Positions 8,712 to 16,458 of a stretch of DNA of 64,000 nt are shown here, piece after piece. Position numbers and translations under genes: made by a program. Each line of letters opens with the position of its first letter. Within the stretch, counting starts at the first letter, position 1. The notes under the pieces were generated by a model that was not told the DNA's origin, did not search any database, and worked only from the letters and a program-made list of their open reading frames with translations. The stretch covers positions 1-64,000 of the forward strand of contig JAGNLV010000002.1 of the NCBI GenBank assembly GCA_017999435.1. The letters are read 5' to 3'. The DNA comes from Candidatus Zixiibacteriota bacterium (GTDB lineage: Bacteria > Zixibacteria > MSB-5A5 > GN15 > FEB-12).

Positions 8712-10232
8712 TCAATACCCCTGATCCGCGGTGTGGCAGGCCGTGCAATTCACCTCTCTCCAAGCCTCATCGATATCTTCCGGGTGGCGGAATTCCAGTC
8801 CGGCCAGATTCATTTCCAGGCTGTCGATGGCGGTCGAGGGTCCCTGGGCGACAATGAGGTGGCAGGTCCGGCAGTCGTTTTTCATCGGCTCGCCGGCGGC
8901 GTTGGTCATGCTCGGCGTGTGGCACCGGAAACAGCCGTCGCTCACGAAGTGCGAGAGGTGGTTTTCCCGGACGCGGTAATCGGTCTTCATCTCCGGGAAG
9001 AAATTGAGGGTATAGATTTCCTGGAGGACGGCGGCCGCCCGCTCGATGTCATCCTTCTGCGCCTCGACCCGGTCGGGGTAGTTGGTTCGGTAGTACTCGC
9101 GGAGGCCTTGGGCAATCGCCTCCAGCGCCTGCGGCTTGGTCTTGTATTCCGCATTCAGGAGGTCGACGGCAAGCTTGCGGATGGAGGGCAGCTCCGCGGA
9201 GAGCTCATGCCTGTTCAGGGCGCGGTTGACGGCGGTGGCGGGCGGGTTGAACCGGTGGGAGGGGCGGTTGTGGCAATCCATGCAGTCGAACGCCCGGATC
9301 GCATCGGCGGAGTCGGCGACCGCCGGCTGCTCGGCATCGGCGTTCACCCACACGGTCGTGTCGCCCTCCGGCCCGATCGAGCGGACCCAGGCGATCACGC
9401 TGCGCTTCTCATCGGCGGGGATGTATTCGAGCCTTCGTTCGGTCAGCATATGGTAGTGGATGCCGCCGGCCTGGCCGGTAGCCCGCGGCGTGCCGCCGCC
9501 GATTTTGACGCGGAGGGCCACGGTCCACGGCGAATTCTGCTCATCGGTCCGGTAGTAGGTGCGGACGAGGAGCTTGTCGCCGTAGAACTGCTCCGGCCAG
9601 TGGCACTGCTCGCAGGTTTCCCGGGCCGGGCGCAGGTTCACGATGGGCGTGGGAATGGGTTCGGGGTAGGTGTTGAGGGCGGTCGCCCACACCTGCCGCA
9701 GACCGTCCACTTTCGACTTCACCCAGAACGAGGCGCCCGGTCCGATGTGGCATTCGGCGCAGGCCACCCGGGCATGGGGCGAGTTGTGGTACGTCACGTA
9801 CTGCGGCTCCATCACCCGGTGGCAGGTTTCGCCGCAAAAAACCACCGATTCGGTGGCGTCGTACGCCTCGGTGCCGGCGTACACGACCACGAGCACGAGC
9901 ACTGCGGTGAAAGCGAGGAACAGCCAGAGGTTGCGGATGTATTTCGGGTCGGCCGGATCGATGGAGAGGGTGAAGCGGACGTCCTCGCCGGCGCGCCGGG
10001 CCCGGCCGATCTGCAGCCGCACCGAAATCAGAAACAGCAGCACGCCGAGGAGAATCACCGCCGGCGCCAGGATGAACGTCACCAGCGACCGGTACATGTT
10101 CTCGTGGGCGGCGGACAAGTCGATCAGGACGAGAATGATAAAGAGGGCGCCGCCGGCAAGCACGAGCGCGCCGCCGAGCGCCGCCAGGGGATGGCGCAAG
10201 AGTGTTCGTCTGGGATGGCCATTCGTAGTCAT
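8712..10232 (-). CDS. 7-haem NapC/NirT-family inner-membrane cytochrome c (ImcH-like)
   Basis: 506 aa. Three N-terminal membrane helices (about 17-38, 49-73, 101-120) precede a periplasmic cytochrome domain. Haem motifs: an unusual CX3CH (C133-G-E-T-C137-H138) followed by VMEPQY, then six normal CXXCH (CAECH, CEQCH, CMDCH, CFRCH, CRTCH, CTACH). The first part (CGETCHRVMEP, SPHARVACAECHIGPGASFWVKSK) is NapC/NirT-like. Length, three helices and seven haems match ImcH of Geobacter, which takes quinol electrons for high-potential metal or electrode reduction. Expected function: quinol dehydrogenase feeding periplasmic cytochromes. First gene of an apparent two-gene unit with the 21-haem protein. 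Confidence 0.8.
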   Translation of the reverse strand: MTTNGHPRRTLLRHPLAALGGALVLAGGALFIILVLIDLSAAHENMYRSLVTFILAPAVILLGVLLFLISVRLQIGRARRAGEDVRFTLSIDPADPKYIRNLWLFLAFTAVLVLVVVYAGTEAYDATESVVFCGETCHRVMEPQYVTYHNSPHARVACAECHIGPGASFWVKSKVDGLRQVWATALNTYPEPIPTPIVNLRPARETCEQCHWPEQFYGDKLLVRTYYRTDEQNSPWTVALRVKIGGGTPRATGQAGGIHYHMLTERRLEYIPADEKRSVIAWVRSIGPEGDTTVWVNADAEQPAVADSADAIRAFDCMDCHNRPSHRFNPPATAVNRALNRHELSAELPSIRKLAVDLLNAEYKTKPQALEAIAQGLREYYRTNYPDRVEAQKDDIERAAAVLQEIYTLNFFPEMKTDYRVRENHLSHFVSDGCFRCHTPSMTNAAGEPMKNDCRTCHLIVAQGPSTAIDSLEMNLAGLEFRHPEDIDEAWREVNCTACHTADQGY

Positions 10233-10391
10233 TAGTCGATTACCTCGTTATCGTTTGCGACTCCGATCGGCGCCAACATACGGCAAAACGGCCGGCGAAT
10301 CAAGACATGCAGGCTCATATTTCGCCGCAATCAGCACTTTCCCGAAAGCGGACCGCCCAGTCCGCCCGATACGCCCCGCCTGGTCGGGGTG

Positions 10392-10422
10392 GCGGACCGA
10401 CCGGTTTGTCCGGTCGGTCCGC
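10392..10422 (-). terminator. Hairpin after the barrel remnant, probable terminator
   Basis: Perfect 13-bp stem (10392-10404 with 10410-10422) and a 5-nt loop, starting 13 bp past the end of the MtrB-like remnant on the minus strand. No T-run follows, so termination strength is uncertain, but it separates the mtrAB-like unit from the ImcH-like unit. Confidence 0.55.
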
Positions 10423-10434
10423 ACCCGCGCCAGA

Positions 10435-11558
10435 TCAGAAGTTCACCAGCACTCCCGACCGGACCATATAGTAGCGGCCGGTCTCGTCCCCCCAGACCCA
10501 GCCCTGGTAGTCGACCACATGGGCGACGTCCCCGTCGAGCGTGAAGGTGAAAGTCGGCGTGAATTGGTACTCCACCCCGGCCGCGAAACGGAGGATTTCG
10601 AAGTCGAGGTCGGAGTACGCATCCATCTCGGCAAACGAGAAGTCCATGTGTTCGAGCACCCGATCGCCGTCGTAGAAAGCGCGACCGTCGGGCATAATCC
10701 CCTCCTCGAACCCGGCTTTCGACAGGTTGTAGGTGAGGGTGGAGGTCAGCCGCATTTTCGCGATCGGCTGGTAGGCGGCGCTCAGGTAGAACGTGTGAGC
10801 ATTGGTCGTGTAGCCGGCCATCTCGTACGTCGTGCCGTAGTGGAAGGGCGCGATGACGGAGTCGGCCGATTCTTCGGAGACACGCACGGTGTCTGTAAAG
10901 AGGTGGCCTGCTCACCCGTCCTACAGGGCGACCGACACCGGCCCCGTGGAACGGTAATGATTGAACGTGTACCCGATAGTCGCCGAGAAGCGGTCGTCCG
11001 GCGTGCGGATGACGTTCAAATTCGGGGCAATCGCGAACCGGCTCACGTCGGGGCTGTTCAGAGCTGGAGGTCGATCCGGGTGAGCATTTCGCGGCGGCTG
11101 ACGTGGCAATCGACGAGCGAGTCGAGGATCGTGTGGGTGAGCATTTTCCCGCCGAGGGTGTCCGCCCCGGCCGCCCACTCGCGGGCGGCGAAGTCGAGCA
11201 GGCGGTCCTGGCCGAGCTGGTGGATGAGTGTCCGGCAGCCGAAGTCGAGATCGAGAGTGCGGCCATTGACCAGACTCATCCTGGCCTGCAGGTTGTCCTT
11301 ATCAAAGAAATGCCCGTTCGCTGTCAGGAGACTGTTCCCACGGCGGGAGAGGAGCCTGAGCCGGACCTCGGCCCAGCCGTCGTCCTCGATTATGCGGTAT
11401 TCCCCGGCCTTCTTGCCGTCGTTAAGGAACTCCGAGTAGTGTCCGCCCAGCCAGGTCGAGTATTCGTCGTACGACTCGGCCTCCTCCTGGGCGGCACGCG
11501 GGGCGGCGACGGCGAGCAGGGCGAGGCAAAGAACAGATGTTATCGCAGAGGGTCGCAT
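10435..11558 (-). pseudogene. Broken MtrB/PioB-type outer-membrane barrel gene
   Basis: Three pieces of one barrel protein lie in order. The first (11558-11058, 166 aa) has a signal peptide and the typical MtrB-like N-terminal portion (GGHYSEF, GEYRI, LRLLSRRGNS, GHFFDKDN, GGKMLTHTILD, SRREML) and ends at TGA. A frame change near 11060 continues as NSPDVSRFAIAPNLNV...YTFNHYRSTGP, then meets TAG (10921-10923) and TGA (10915-10917) in one frame. That same frame then runs open as TDTVRVSEESADSVIAPF...GVLVNF, a beta-barrel C-terminus ending in Phe. The assembled product would be about 375 aa, against roughly 600-700 for typical family members, so a central segment also seems lost. It starts 10 bp after the decahaem gene, the classic MtrA-MtrB arrangement. 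Assembly error cannot be excluded. Confidence 0.7.
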
Positions 11559-11568
11559 CTTTCACCTC

Positions 11569-12510
11569 CTACCTGGTCAGGCCCGCGCCGCGGGCGGACA
11601 TGGATTGTGAGGGAAGGTCGCTGCCGTGAATCTGGGTGTGGCACTGCGTGCACTTGGTCAGCATGCCGATCCTCCGCGACTCGCGGGTCGAGACGGTGCG
11701 CCGTTCCGGGGCCGCGGGGGGCTGGAAGGTTCCGCCGATGCCGGGGACGGCGGCGTGGAAGTGCATGGGGTGGCAGTCGAGGCACAGAGCCGGCTCGTTC
11801 TGTTTGAGCAGACTGTTGGCCACCGTGCCGTGCGGGGAGTGGCAAATCATGCAGTTTTCCTGAACCGGGGAGTGCTCGTAGATGAAGGGCCCCTCCTTCT
11901 CGGCGTGGCAGGAGAAGCACAGTTCCCCGTTGGTCATGTCCTTCACGAACATTGTCCCGCCGCCGTGGACGCTGTGGCAGTCGAGACACCGCATCTTGCC
12001 TTCGGCGATAGGGTGGTGGGACGGCATGTAGGCGGCGGCCCGCACCTCCGCGTGGCAGGAGTAGCACAAGGCGGGGTCGCGGAGCCGGTCGTCGGTGTAC
12101 TCGGCATGGATGCGGTGGCAGGATGCGCAGGTGACGCCGGCGGCGTAGTGTGCGCTGAACGCCCAGTCATCGAACTGGTGGTTCTTGTGGCAGTTCAGGC
12201 ACAGCGCCGCGGCGCCGAACTGATCGGCCCTGGCCGGATTGATGATGTCCGCCGGGTCGCCGGATGCGACGTGGTCGACCGCCGATCCGTGACATGCTTC
12301 ACAAGTGCCCGCGGCGAGCGCGGGATCGCCGGCGAAATATGCGCCGTGGGGGGACTTGTGGAACATGTCAACGATGTCGTGGCAGCCGGCGCACGCGCTG
12401 TCCGGGACTTCCGCCACGGCCGGGCCGACCAGGAGCAAGGCGAGCGCCAGCCCGGCCGCCGCCAGCGCGGCCCGGGGTATCCGCAGTCCTCCTGAAATCA
12501 GACAACCCAT
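11569..12510 (-). CDS. MtrA/DmsE-type decahaem c-type cytochrome
   Basis: 313 aa with a signal peptide (about residues 1-33) and exactly ten CXXCH motifs. The pattern CFSCHAEKEGPFIYEHSPV...CMICHSPHG...LLKQNEPALCLDCH is highly characteristic of the DmsE/MtrA/PioA decahaem family. In known systems this cytochrome inserts into an MtrB barrel and carries electrons across the outer membrane. AGGAGG precedes the ATG by about 5-6 nt. The expected barrel gene follows immediately but is broken. A CRP-type site and about 470 bp of non-coding DNA lie upstream. An MtrC-like surface cytochrome is not in the window. Confidence 0.88.
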   Translation of the reverse strand: MGCLISGGLRIPRAALAAAGLALALLLVGPAVAEVPDSACAGCHDIVDMFHKSPHGAYFAGDPALAAGTCEACHGSAVDHVASGDPADIINPARADQFGAAALCLNCHKNHQFDDWAFSAHYAAGVTCASCHRIHAEYTDDRLRDPALCYSCHAEVRAAAYMPSHHPIAEGKMRCLDCHSVHGGGTMFVKDMTNGELCFSCHAEKEGPFIYEHSPVQENCMICHSPHGTVANSLLKQNEPALCLDCHPMHFHAAVPGIGGTFQPPAAPERRTVSTRESRRIGMLTKCTQCHTQIHGSDLPSQSMSARGAGLTR

Positions 12511-12818
12511 GAAACCTCCTCTGTTTGTTCGTGCTGTGAAACCCCTTGGCAGTTTATTTTTGCTTTGCGTGTTTCCCTGCCGGTCTGCGGACGCTCCTGG
12601 GGACGGCGACGGAGAGGGGGCGTGCTGATGCCGCAGGCGAGCGGTTTCGTCGTCTTGCCGCCACCACCGAGTCGGACGAAGAGGTTGACGGCTTCGTCGG
12701 GAATATCCGCTTTTCGGTCCGTCACCGCCGAGTCACCAATCCCCGCGAATTTGTCAGTAATCACGAGCCGCGGAGAGCGGACGGGCCAAGTGAAAAAGTA
12801 CCGTACGGCCCATCTTGT

Positions 12819-12836
12819 TGTGACTTTTTTCACGAA
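12819..12836. promoter_or_regulatory. CRP/FNR-superfamily operator between mtrA-like and HD genes
   Basis: TTGTGA-N6-TCACGAA with perfect GTGA (12820-12823) and TCAC (12830-12833), matching the site at 5722-5740 in both half-sites and flanks. It lies about 310 bp upstream of the decahaem cytochrome start and about 65 bp upstream of the -35 box of the rightward promoter, so either direction could be controlled. Confidence 0.65.
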
Positions 12837-12900
12837 AACGCCGGGCGCGGCGGTTATCTTGGATGGGCAGCCGCGGCGGCGCTCCCCCGGCGCAAAGCGC

Positions 12901-12930
12901 TTGGCAACCCGCCGCCGCTCGCCGTATAAT
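12901..12930 (+). promoter_or_regulatory. Sigma70-like promoter for the HD/homoaconitase genes
   Basis: TTGGCA at 12901-12906, an 18-nt spacer and a perfect TATAAT at 12925-12930. Predicted transcription start near 12937, about 50 nt before the chosen ATG. Confidence 0.65.
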
Positions 12931-12986
12931 GCGGCCACGGAGACGAGCCGCCTGAAAAGAAACGCTGACAGAGAATGAGGTACGCC

Positions 12987-13520
12987 ATGCACGACCTGGT
13001 TGCGCGCCTGTTGCCCGAAGTCAACGAGATCACCGACCCGACACTGCGGGAGAAGACGATCGCCTGCTGGGCGGATGCGATCGCATTCCGCGGCTGGACC
13101 GAACACCTCCTGCGGAACATCCCGTTCACGCTGCTGGCGCAGAATGTCAAAATCACCTTTGTCGACCATGTCCGGGCGGTCTGCCGCATGTGTCTGGCCT
13201 GCGACGACGTGCTGACCGAAGTGCACGGGGCCAACCGCACCAGGGTTAACCGCGATTACCTCATCGCGGGGGCGCTCCTGGCGGACGTGGGCAAGCTGAT
13301 GGAGTACGAGATTGTCGACGGCAAGCCGGTGAAGAGCGACTACGGCAAGCACCTCCGGCACCCCTTCTCCGGGGTCGGACTGGCCTTTCGGCACGGGCTG
13401 CCCTCGGAAGTGATGCACGTCATCGCGACGCACAGCAAGGAGGGGGAGGGTGAAAAGCGGCTGCCGGAGAGCATCATTTTCCACCATTGTGATTTTATCG
13501 ATTTTGACCTGGTGAAATAA
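12987..13520 (+). CDS. HD-fold protein with an altered HD motif
   Basis: 177 aa from the ATG at 12987, chosen because GAGGT lies 5 nt before it; an ATG at 12975 is less well placed. The fold markers of HD-superfamily phosphohydrolases are visible: HVRAVCRM (His61), YLIAGALLADVGKLMEYE and HPFSGVGLAFRHGLP...VIATHS. The signature HD doublet reads Ala99-Asp100, so the usual metal-binding histidine is missing; activity may be lost or depend on other histidines. It precedes the aconitase-family gene by about 75 bp under one promoter, so the two are probably co-expressed. Confidence 0.65.
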   Translation: MHDLVARLLPEVNEITDPTLREKTIACWADAIAFRGWTEHLLRNIPFTLLAQNVKITFVDHVRAVCRMCLACDDVLTEVHGANRTRVNRDYLIAGALLADVGKLMEYEIVDGKPVKSDYGKHLRHPFSGVGLAFRHGLPSEVMHVIATHSKEGEGEKRLPESIIFHHCDFIDFDLVK

Positions 13521-13593
13521 GCGTGGGGGGGAGCCGCGGGGCTCCCGCCTGCCGAACGGGAAAACGAAGGCCCACGTCATAAAGGATCGCCCC

Positions 13594-15567
13594 ATGTCCC
13601 ATTCGCAGACTCTCGTTGAGAAGATCGCCCAGCGCTACGCGGTCGGGCTCGAGCCCGGTCACGCGGTCCGCGCGGGCGACTACCTCTCGATAAGGCCGGC
13701 CCACGTCATGACGCACGACAACACGGGCGCCGTGATACCGAAATTCCAGTCGATCGGCGCGGCCCGGGTGGCCAACCCGCGCCAGCCGGTGTTCACGCTC
13801 GACCACAACGTGCAGGACACTACCGAATCGAACCTCGCCAAGTACCGCAAGATCGAGTCGTTCGCAGCGGCGCACGGGATCGATTTCTACCCGGCGGGAC
13901 GGGGGATCGGCCACCAGATCATGTGCGAGGAAGGATACGCCTGGCCGGGGACCATGGTGGTGGCGTCCGATTCGCACTCGAACATGTACGGCGGGCTGGG
14001 GTGTCTCGGCACGCCGATCGTCCGCACCGACGCGGCCGCTATCTGGGCCACCGGTCGCACCTGGTGGCAGGTGCCGCCGGTCGCCCGCTGTCAACTCAAG
14101 GGACAACTTCCGCCGGGTGCGACCGGCAAGGATGTGATCATCACGCTCTGCGGCTATTTCAACAAGGACGAGGTGCTCAACCACGCGGTCGAATTTGCCG
14201 GCGACGGGCTCCGCTCGCTGTCGGTCGATGAGCGGCTGGCGATCGCCAACATGACGACCGAATGGGGGGCGCTGGTCGGCCTCTTCCCCATCGACGACGT
14301 CACCCTGGACTGGCTCCGCCGGCGGATCGAGTTTGTGCGGCGGCGCGGGCTCGCCGGCGTGCCCTCGGACGCCGACGGCGGCGGGGAGCACCCCCGGCTC
14401 CGCACGGCGCGGCTGGAGGACCTCCAACGCCACATCCCGGCCGCCGATCCGGGGGCGTTCTATGCCAGGGAGCTCATGCTCGACCTCGCCACGGTCACCC
14501 CGCACGTCTCCGGGCCGAACCATGTCAAGGTCATGACCTCGGTGGCCGACCTGGCGCGTCAGAAGAAGCGCATCCACAAGGCCTATCTCGTGTCCTGCGT
14601 GAACAGCCGGGTGGAGGATCTCGCGGCCGCGGCTGCGGTGGTGCGCGGAAAGCGGGTGGCCGCAGGGGTCGAGTTCTACATCGCCGCAGCCTCGTCCGAG
14701 GTGCAGGCGGAGAGCGAGAAGCGGGGTGACTGGGCGGCTCTGCTCGCGGCCGGGGCGATCCCGCTCCCGGCCGGCTGCGGACCGTGTATCGGTCTGGGCC
14801 GGGGGCTGTTGGGCGAGGGCGAAGTCGGGATCTCCGCGACCAACCGGAATTTCAAAGGCCGCATGGGCGCGCGCGAGGCGGAGGCCTACCTGGCCTCGCC
14901 GGCGGTGGTGGCCGCCAGCGCAATCGCCGGCTACATCACCGGACCGGCCGAGGCGACGGCACGGCCGACCACCGGCGAGATGCGGGTGAACCGAAAACCC
15001 GCCGGAGTAACCAAGGCGGCGCGGGTGATCGACGGCTTCCCCACCCGGCTGTCCGGGCGGCTGGCTTTCTGCCGCCAGGACAACCTCAACACCGACGGGA
15101 TCTACCCCGGCAAGTACACCTATATCGACGACATGACGCCCGAGCAGATGGCGGCGGTGGTGATGGAGAACTACGATCCCGAATTCGGCAAGCTCGTGCG
15201 CAAGGGGGATATTCTGGTCGGCGGGTTCAATTTCGGCACCGGCTCCTCCCGGGAACAGGCGGCGACGGCGCTGCAGCACCGCGGGATCGCGCTGGTGGTC
15301 GCCGGCTCGTTCTCCGAGACCTACAAGCGGAACGCCCTGAACAACGGTTTTCTCGCGATCGAATGCCCCGACCTGGTGAACGATCTGAAAGCCGCGTGCG
15401 ACCCGAACCGGCTGACGGCGGTTTCCGACAGCGAGGCGACGGTCGATTTTGCGGCCGCGTCGCTGGTGTTCGCAGGCAAGACCTACGAGGTCGATCCGAT
15501 CGGCGCGGCGGCGCAGGAGCTGGTGCTCAGCGGCGGGCTGGAAGGATGGGTGCGGCAGCGGCTGTAG
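13594..15567 (+). CDS. Aconitase-superfamily hydro-lyase, fused homoaconitase type
   Basis: 657 aa in one chain: the large catalytic domain (about 1-470) and the swivel domain (about 490-657), which in bacterial LeuC/LeuD-type enzymes are separate subunits. Fe-S ligands are seen at Cys335 (SCVNSRVEDL) and Cys395/Cys398 (GCGPCIGLG). The swivel domain carries the substrate loop GTGSSREQ. Long stretches (VRAGDYLSIRPAHVMTHDN, GIDFYPAGRGIGHQ, PGTMVVASDSHSNMYGG) resemble fungal-type homoaconitase LYS4. The reaction is probably stereospecific dehydration/rehydration of homocitrate, citrate or a related acid; substrate cannot be fixed from sequence. AAGGAT is about 6 nt before the ATG. Confidence 0.75.
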   Translation: MSHSQTLVEKIAQRYAVGLEPGHAVRAGDYLSIRPAHVMTHDNTGAVIPKFQSIGAARVANPRQPVFTLDHNVQDTTESNLAKYRKIESFAAAHGIDFYPAGRGIGHQIMCEEGYAWPGTMVVASDSHSNMYGGLGCLGTPIVRTDAAAIWATGRTWWQVPPVARCQLKGQLPPGATGKDVIITLCGYFNKDEVLNHAVEFAGDGLRSLSVDERLAIANMTTEWGALVGLFPIDDVTLDWLRRRIEFVRRRGLAGVPSDADGGGEHPRLRTARLEDLQRHIPAADPGAFYARELMLDLATVTPHVSGPNHVKVMTSVADLARQKKRIHKAYLVSCVNSRVEDLAAAAAVVRGKRVAAGVEFYIAAASSEVQAESEKRGDWAALLAAGAIPLPAGCGPCIGLGRGLLGEGEVGISATNRNFKGRMGAREAEAYLASPAVVAASAIAGYITGPAEATARPTTGEMRVNRKPAGVTKAARVIDGFPTRLSGRLAFCRQDNLNTDGIYPGKYTYIDDMTPEQMAAVVMENYDPEFGKLVRKGDILVGGFNFGTGSSREQAATALQHRGIALVVAGSFSETYKRNALNNGFLAIECPDLVNDLKAACDPNRLTAVSDSEATVDFAAASLVFAGKTYEVDPIGAAAQELVLSGGLEGWVRQRL

Positions 15568-15619
15568 GAGAGAACGGCCGAGAGACGGCATTGGCCAACC
15601 CCCACGCGGAGGAATAGAC

Positions 15620-16381
15620 ATGGCGCTCAAGTATCACAGCTCAGTCGCGTCGGCGCTGGCCGCGCTTATTGCCGCCGGCCCCCTGTTCCTCGCGTGCGGT
15701 TCCGATGACGGCAACCCCTTCGGCGGCGGCGGGCCGGACCATGCCCTCAACCCGGCCGAGTATTTCGGCCTGGTTCCGGGCCGAACCATAACAGCCGGGT
15801 ACGTGAACTATGTCGGCGACAGTCTCCGCCAGTTTGTGCCGAACAGCCCGGTCGACGCCTGGTCCTTCACCCCGGTCATAGGTCTGCCGACGATCTGCAA
15901 CGGTCGGCTGGCCTACCCGGTGTCCGCCGCGCCCATCCCGAGTAACTATTCCGACCCGGATTACGCTTTCACGCTCTACTTCAGCGCCGACTCCAGCGGC
16001 CTGTACTGGCACGGCGGCTCGTACTGCGGACTGGACCTTCCCCTGCCCTCGCCCGGCAGGATCGCCCCATACCCGCTGGCGAGCGGATTGAAGTGGCAGA
16101 CAATCGGCCATGCGGAGACCGACATCGACCAGTGCAACCGGTCGGTCGCCGATACGCTCAACGCAACCTGTCGACGGATTACGAACGCCGTCGTGCGCGG
16201 GAATGCCTACCCGGAGGTATTCCTGATCCGAATACCGTTCATCGACGTGCCGGGGCATATCGGGACGCGCTACTACGAGGCGTGGATCGCCCCGGGCTAC
16301 GGTCCGGTGCGCGGCGCGAGCTTTGATCAGGCGTACGAGCATCCGGACGAGGGGTTCGAGTTCATTTCCTACTCCCCGTGA
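15620..16381 (+). CDS. Hypothetical lipoprotein
   Basis: About 253 aa. GGAGGA at 15608-15613 places the start at the ATG at 15620, although the frame is open further upstream. The N-terminus is a signal sequence with a lipobox (LFLACGSDD), then a glycine-rich linker (NPFGGGGPD). The rest is a beta-rich secreted domain (NPAEYFGLVPGRTITAGYVNY and, at the end, PGHIGTRYYEAWIAPGYGPV) of no family I recognise; its beginning and end resemble uncharacterised lipoproteins that describe a single extracellular beta-barrel-like module. Confidence 0.6.
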   Translation: MALKYHSSVASALAALIAAGPLFLACGSDDGNPFGGGGPDHALNPAEYFGLVPGRTITAGYVNYVGDSLRQFVPNSPVDAWSFTPVIGLPTICNGRLAYPVSAAPIPSNYSDPDYAFTLYFSADSSGLYWHGGSYCGLDLPLPSPGRIAPYPLASGLKWQTIGHAETDIDQCNRSVADTLNATCRRITNAVVRGNAYPEVFLIRIPFIDVPGHIGTRYYEAWIAPGYGPVRGASFDQAYEHPDEGFEFISYSP

Positions 16382-16458
16382 GGCTCCCCGGGGCCGATTC
16401 CCCGGCGCCGGGACGATAGCTTTCAGCCGGCGCGGGCAGCGGCCCGAAAGGCAAGGCG

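Larger units (their letters stand above)
12511..12986. other. Divergent regulatory region between the decahaem gene and the HD-domain gene
   Basis: 476 bp without a credible gene; the short frames here have no family resemblance. It contains the CRP-type site at 12819-12836 and a near-consensus promoter for the rightward genes at 12901-12930. I looked for a c-di-GMP riboswitch core ahead of the cytochrome gene, since these precede cytochromes in Geobacter, and did not find one. Confidence 0.6.

Noticed and set aside
10915-10923. Reading the internal TGA in the barrel gene as selenocysteine
   Set aside because: A second in-frame stop (TAG) lies two codons away, a frameshift lies upstream, and barrel proteins of this family have no selenocysteine; decay or sequence error explains it better.
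12520-12760. c-di-GMP (GEMM) riboswitch in the leader of the decahaem cytochrome
   Set aside because: A CGCAAAG piece is present, but the rest of the conserved core and the second stem with its tetraloop receptor are not.
13495-15630. 711-codon minus-strand frame opposite the aconitase-family gene
   Set aside because: Composition is typical of an antisense shadow and the plus strand has clear Fe-S and swivel motifs.
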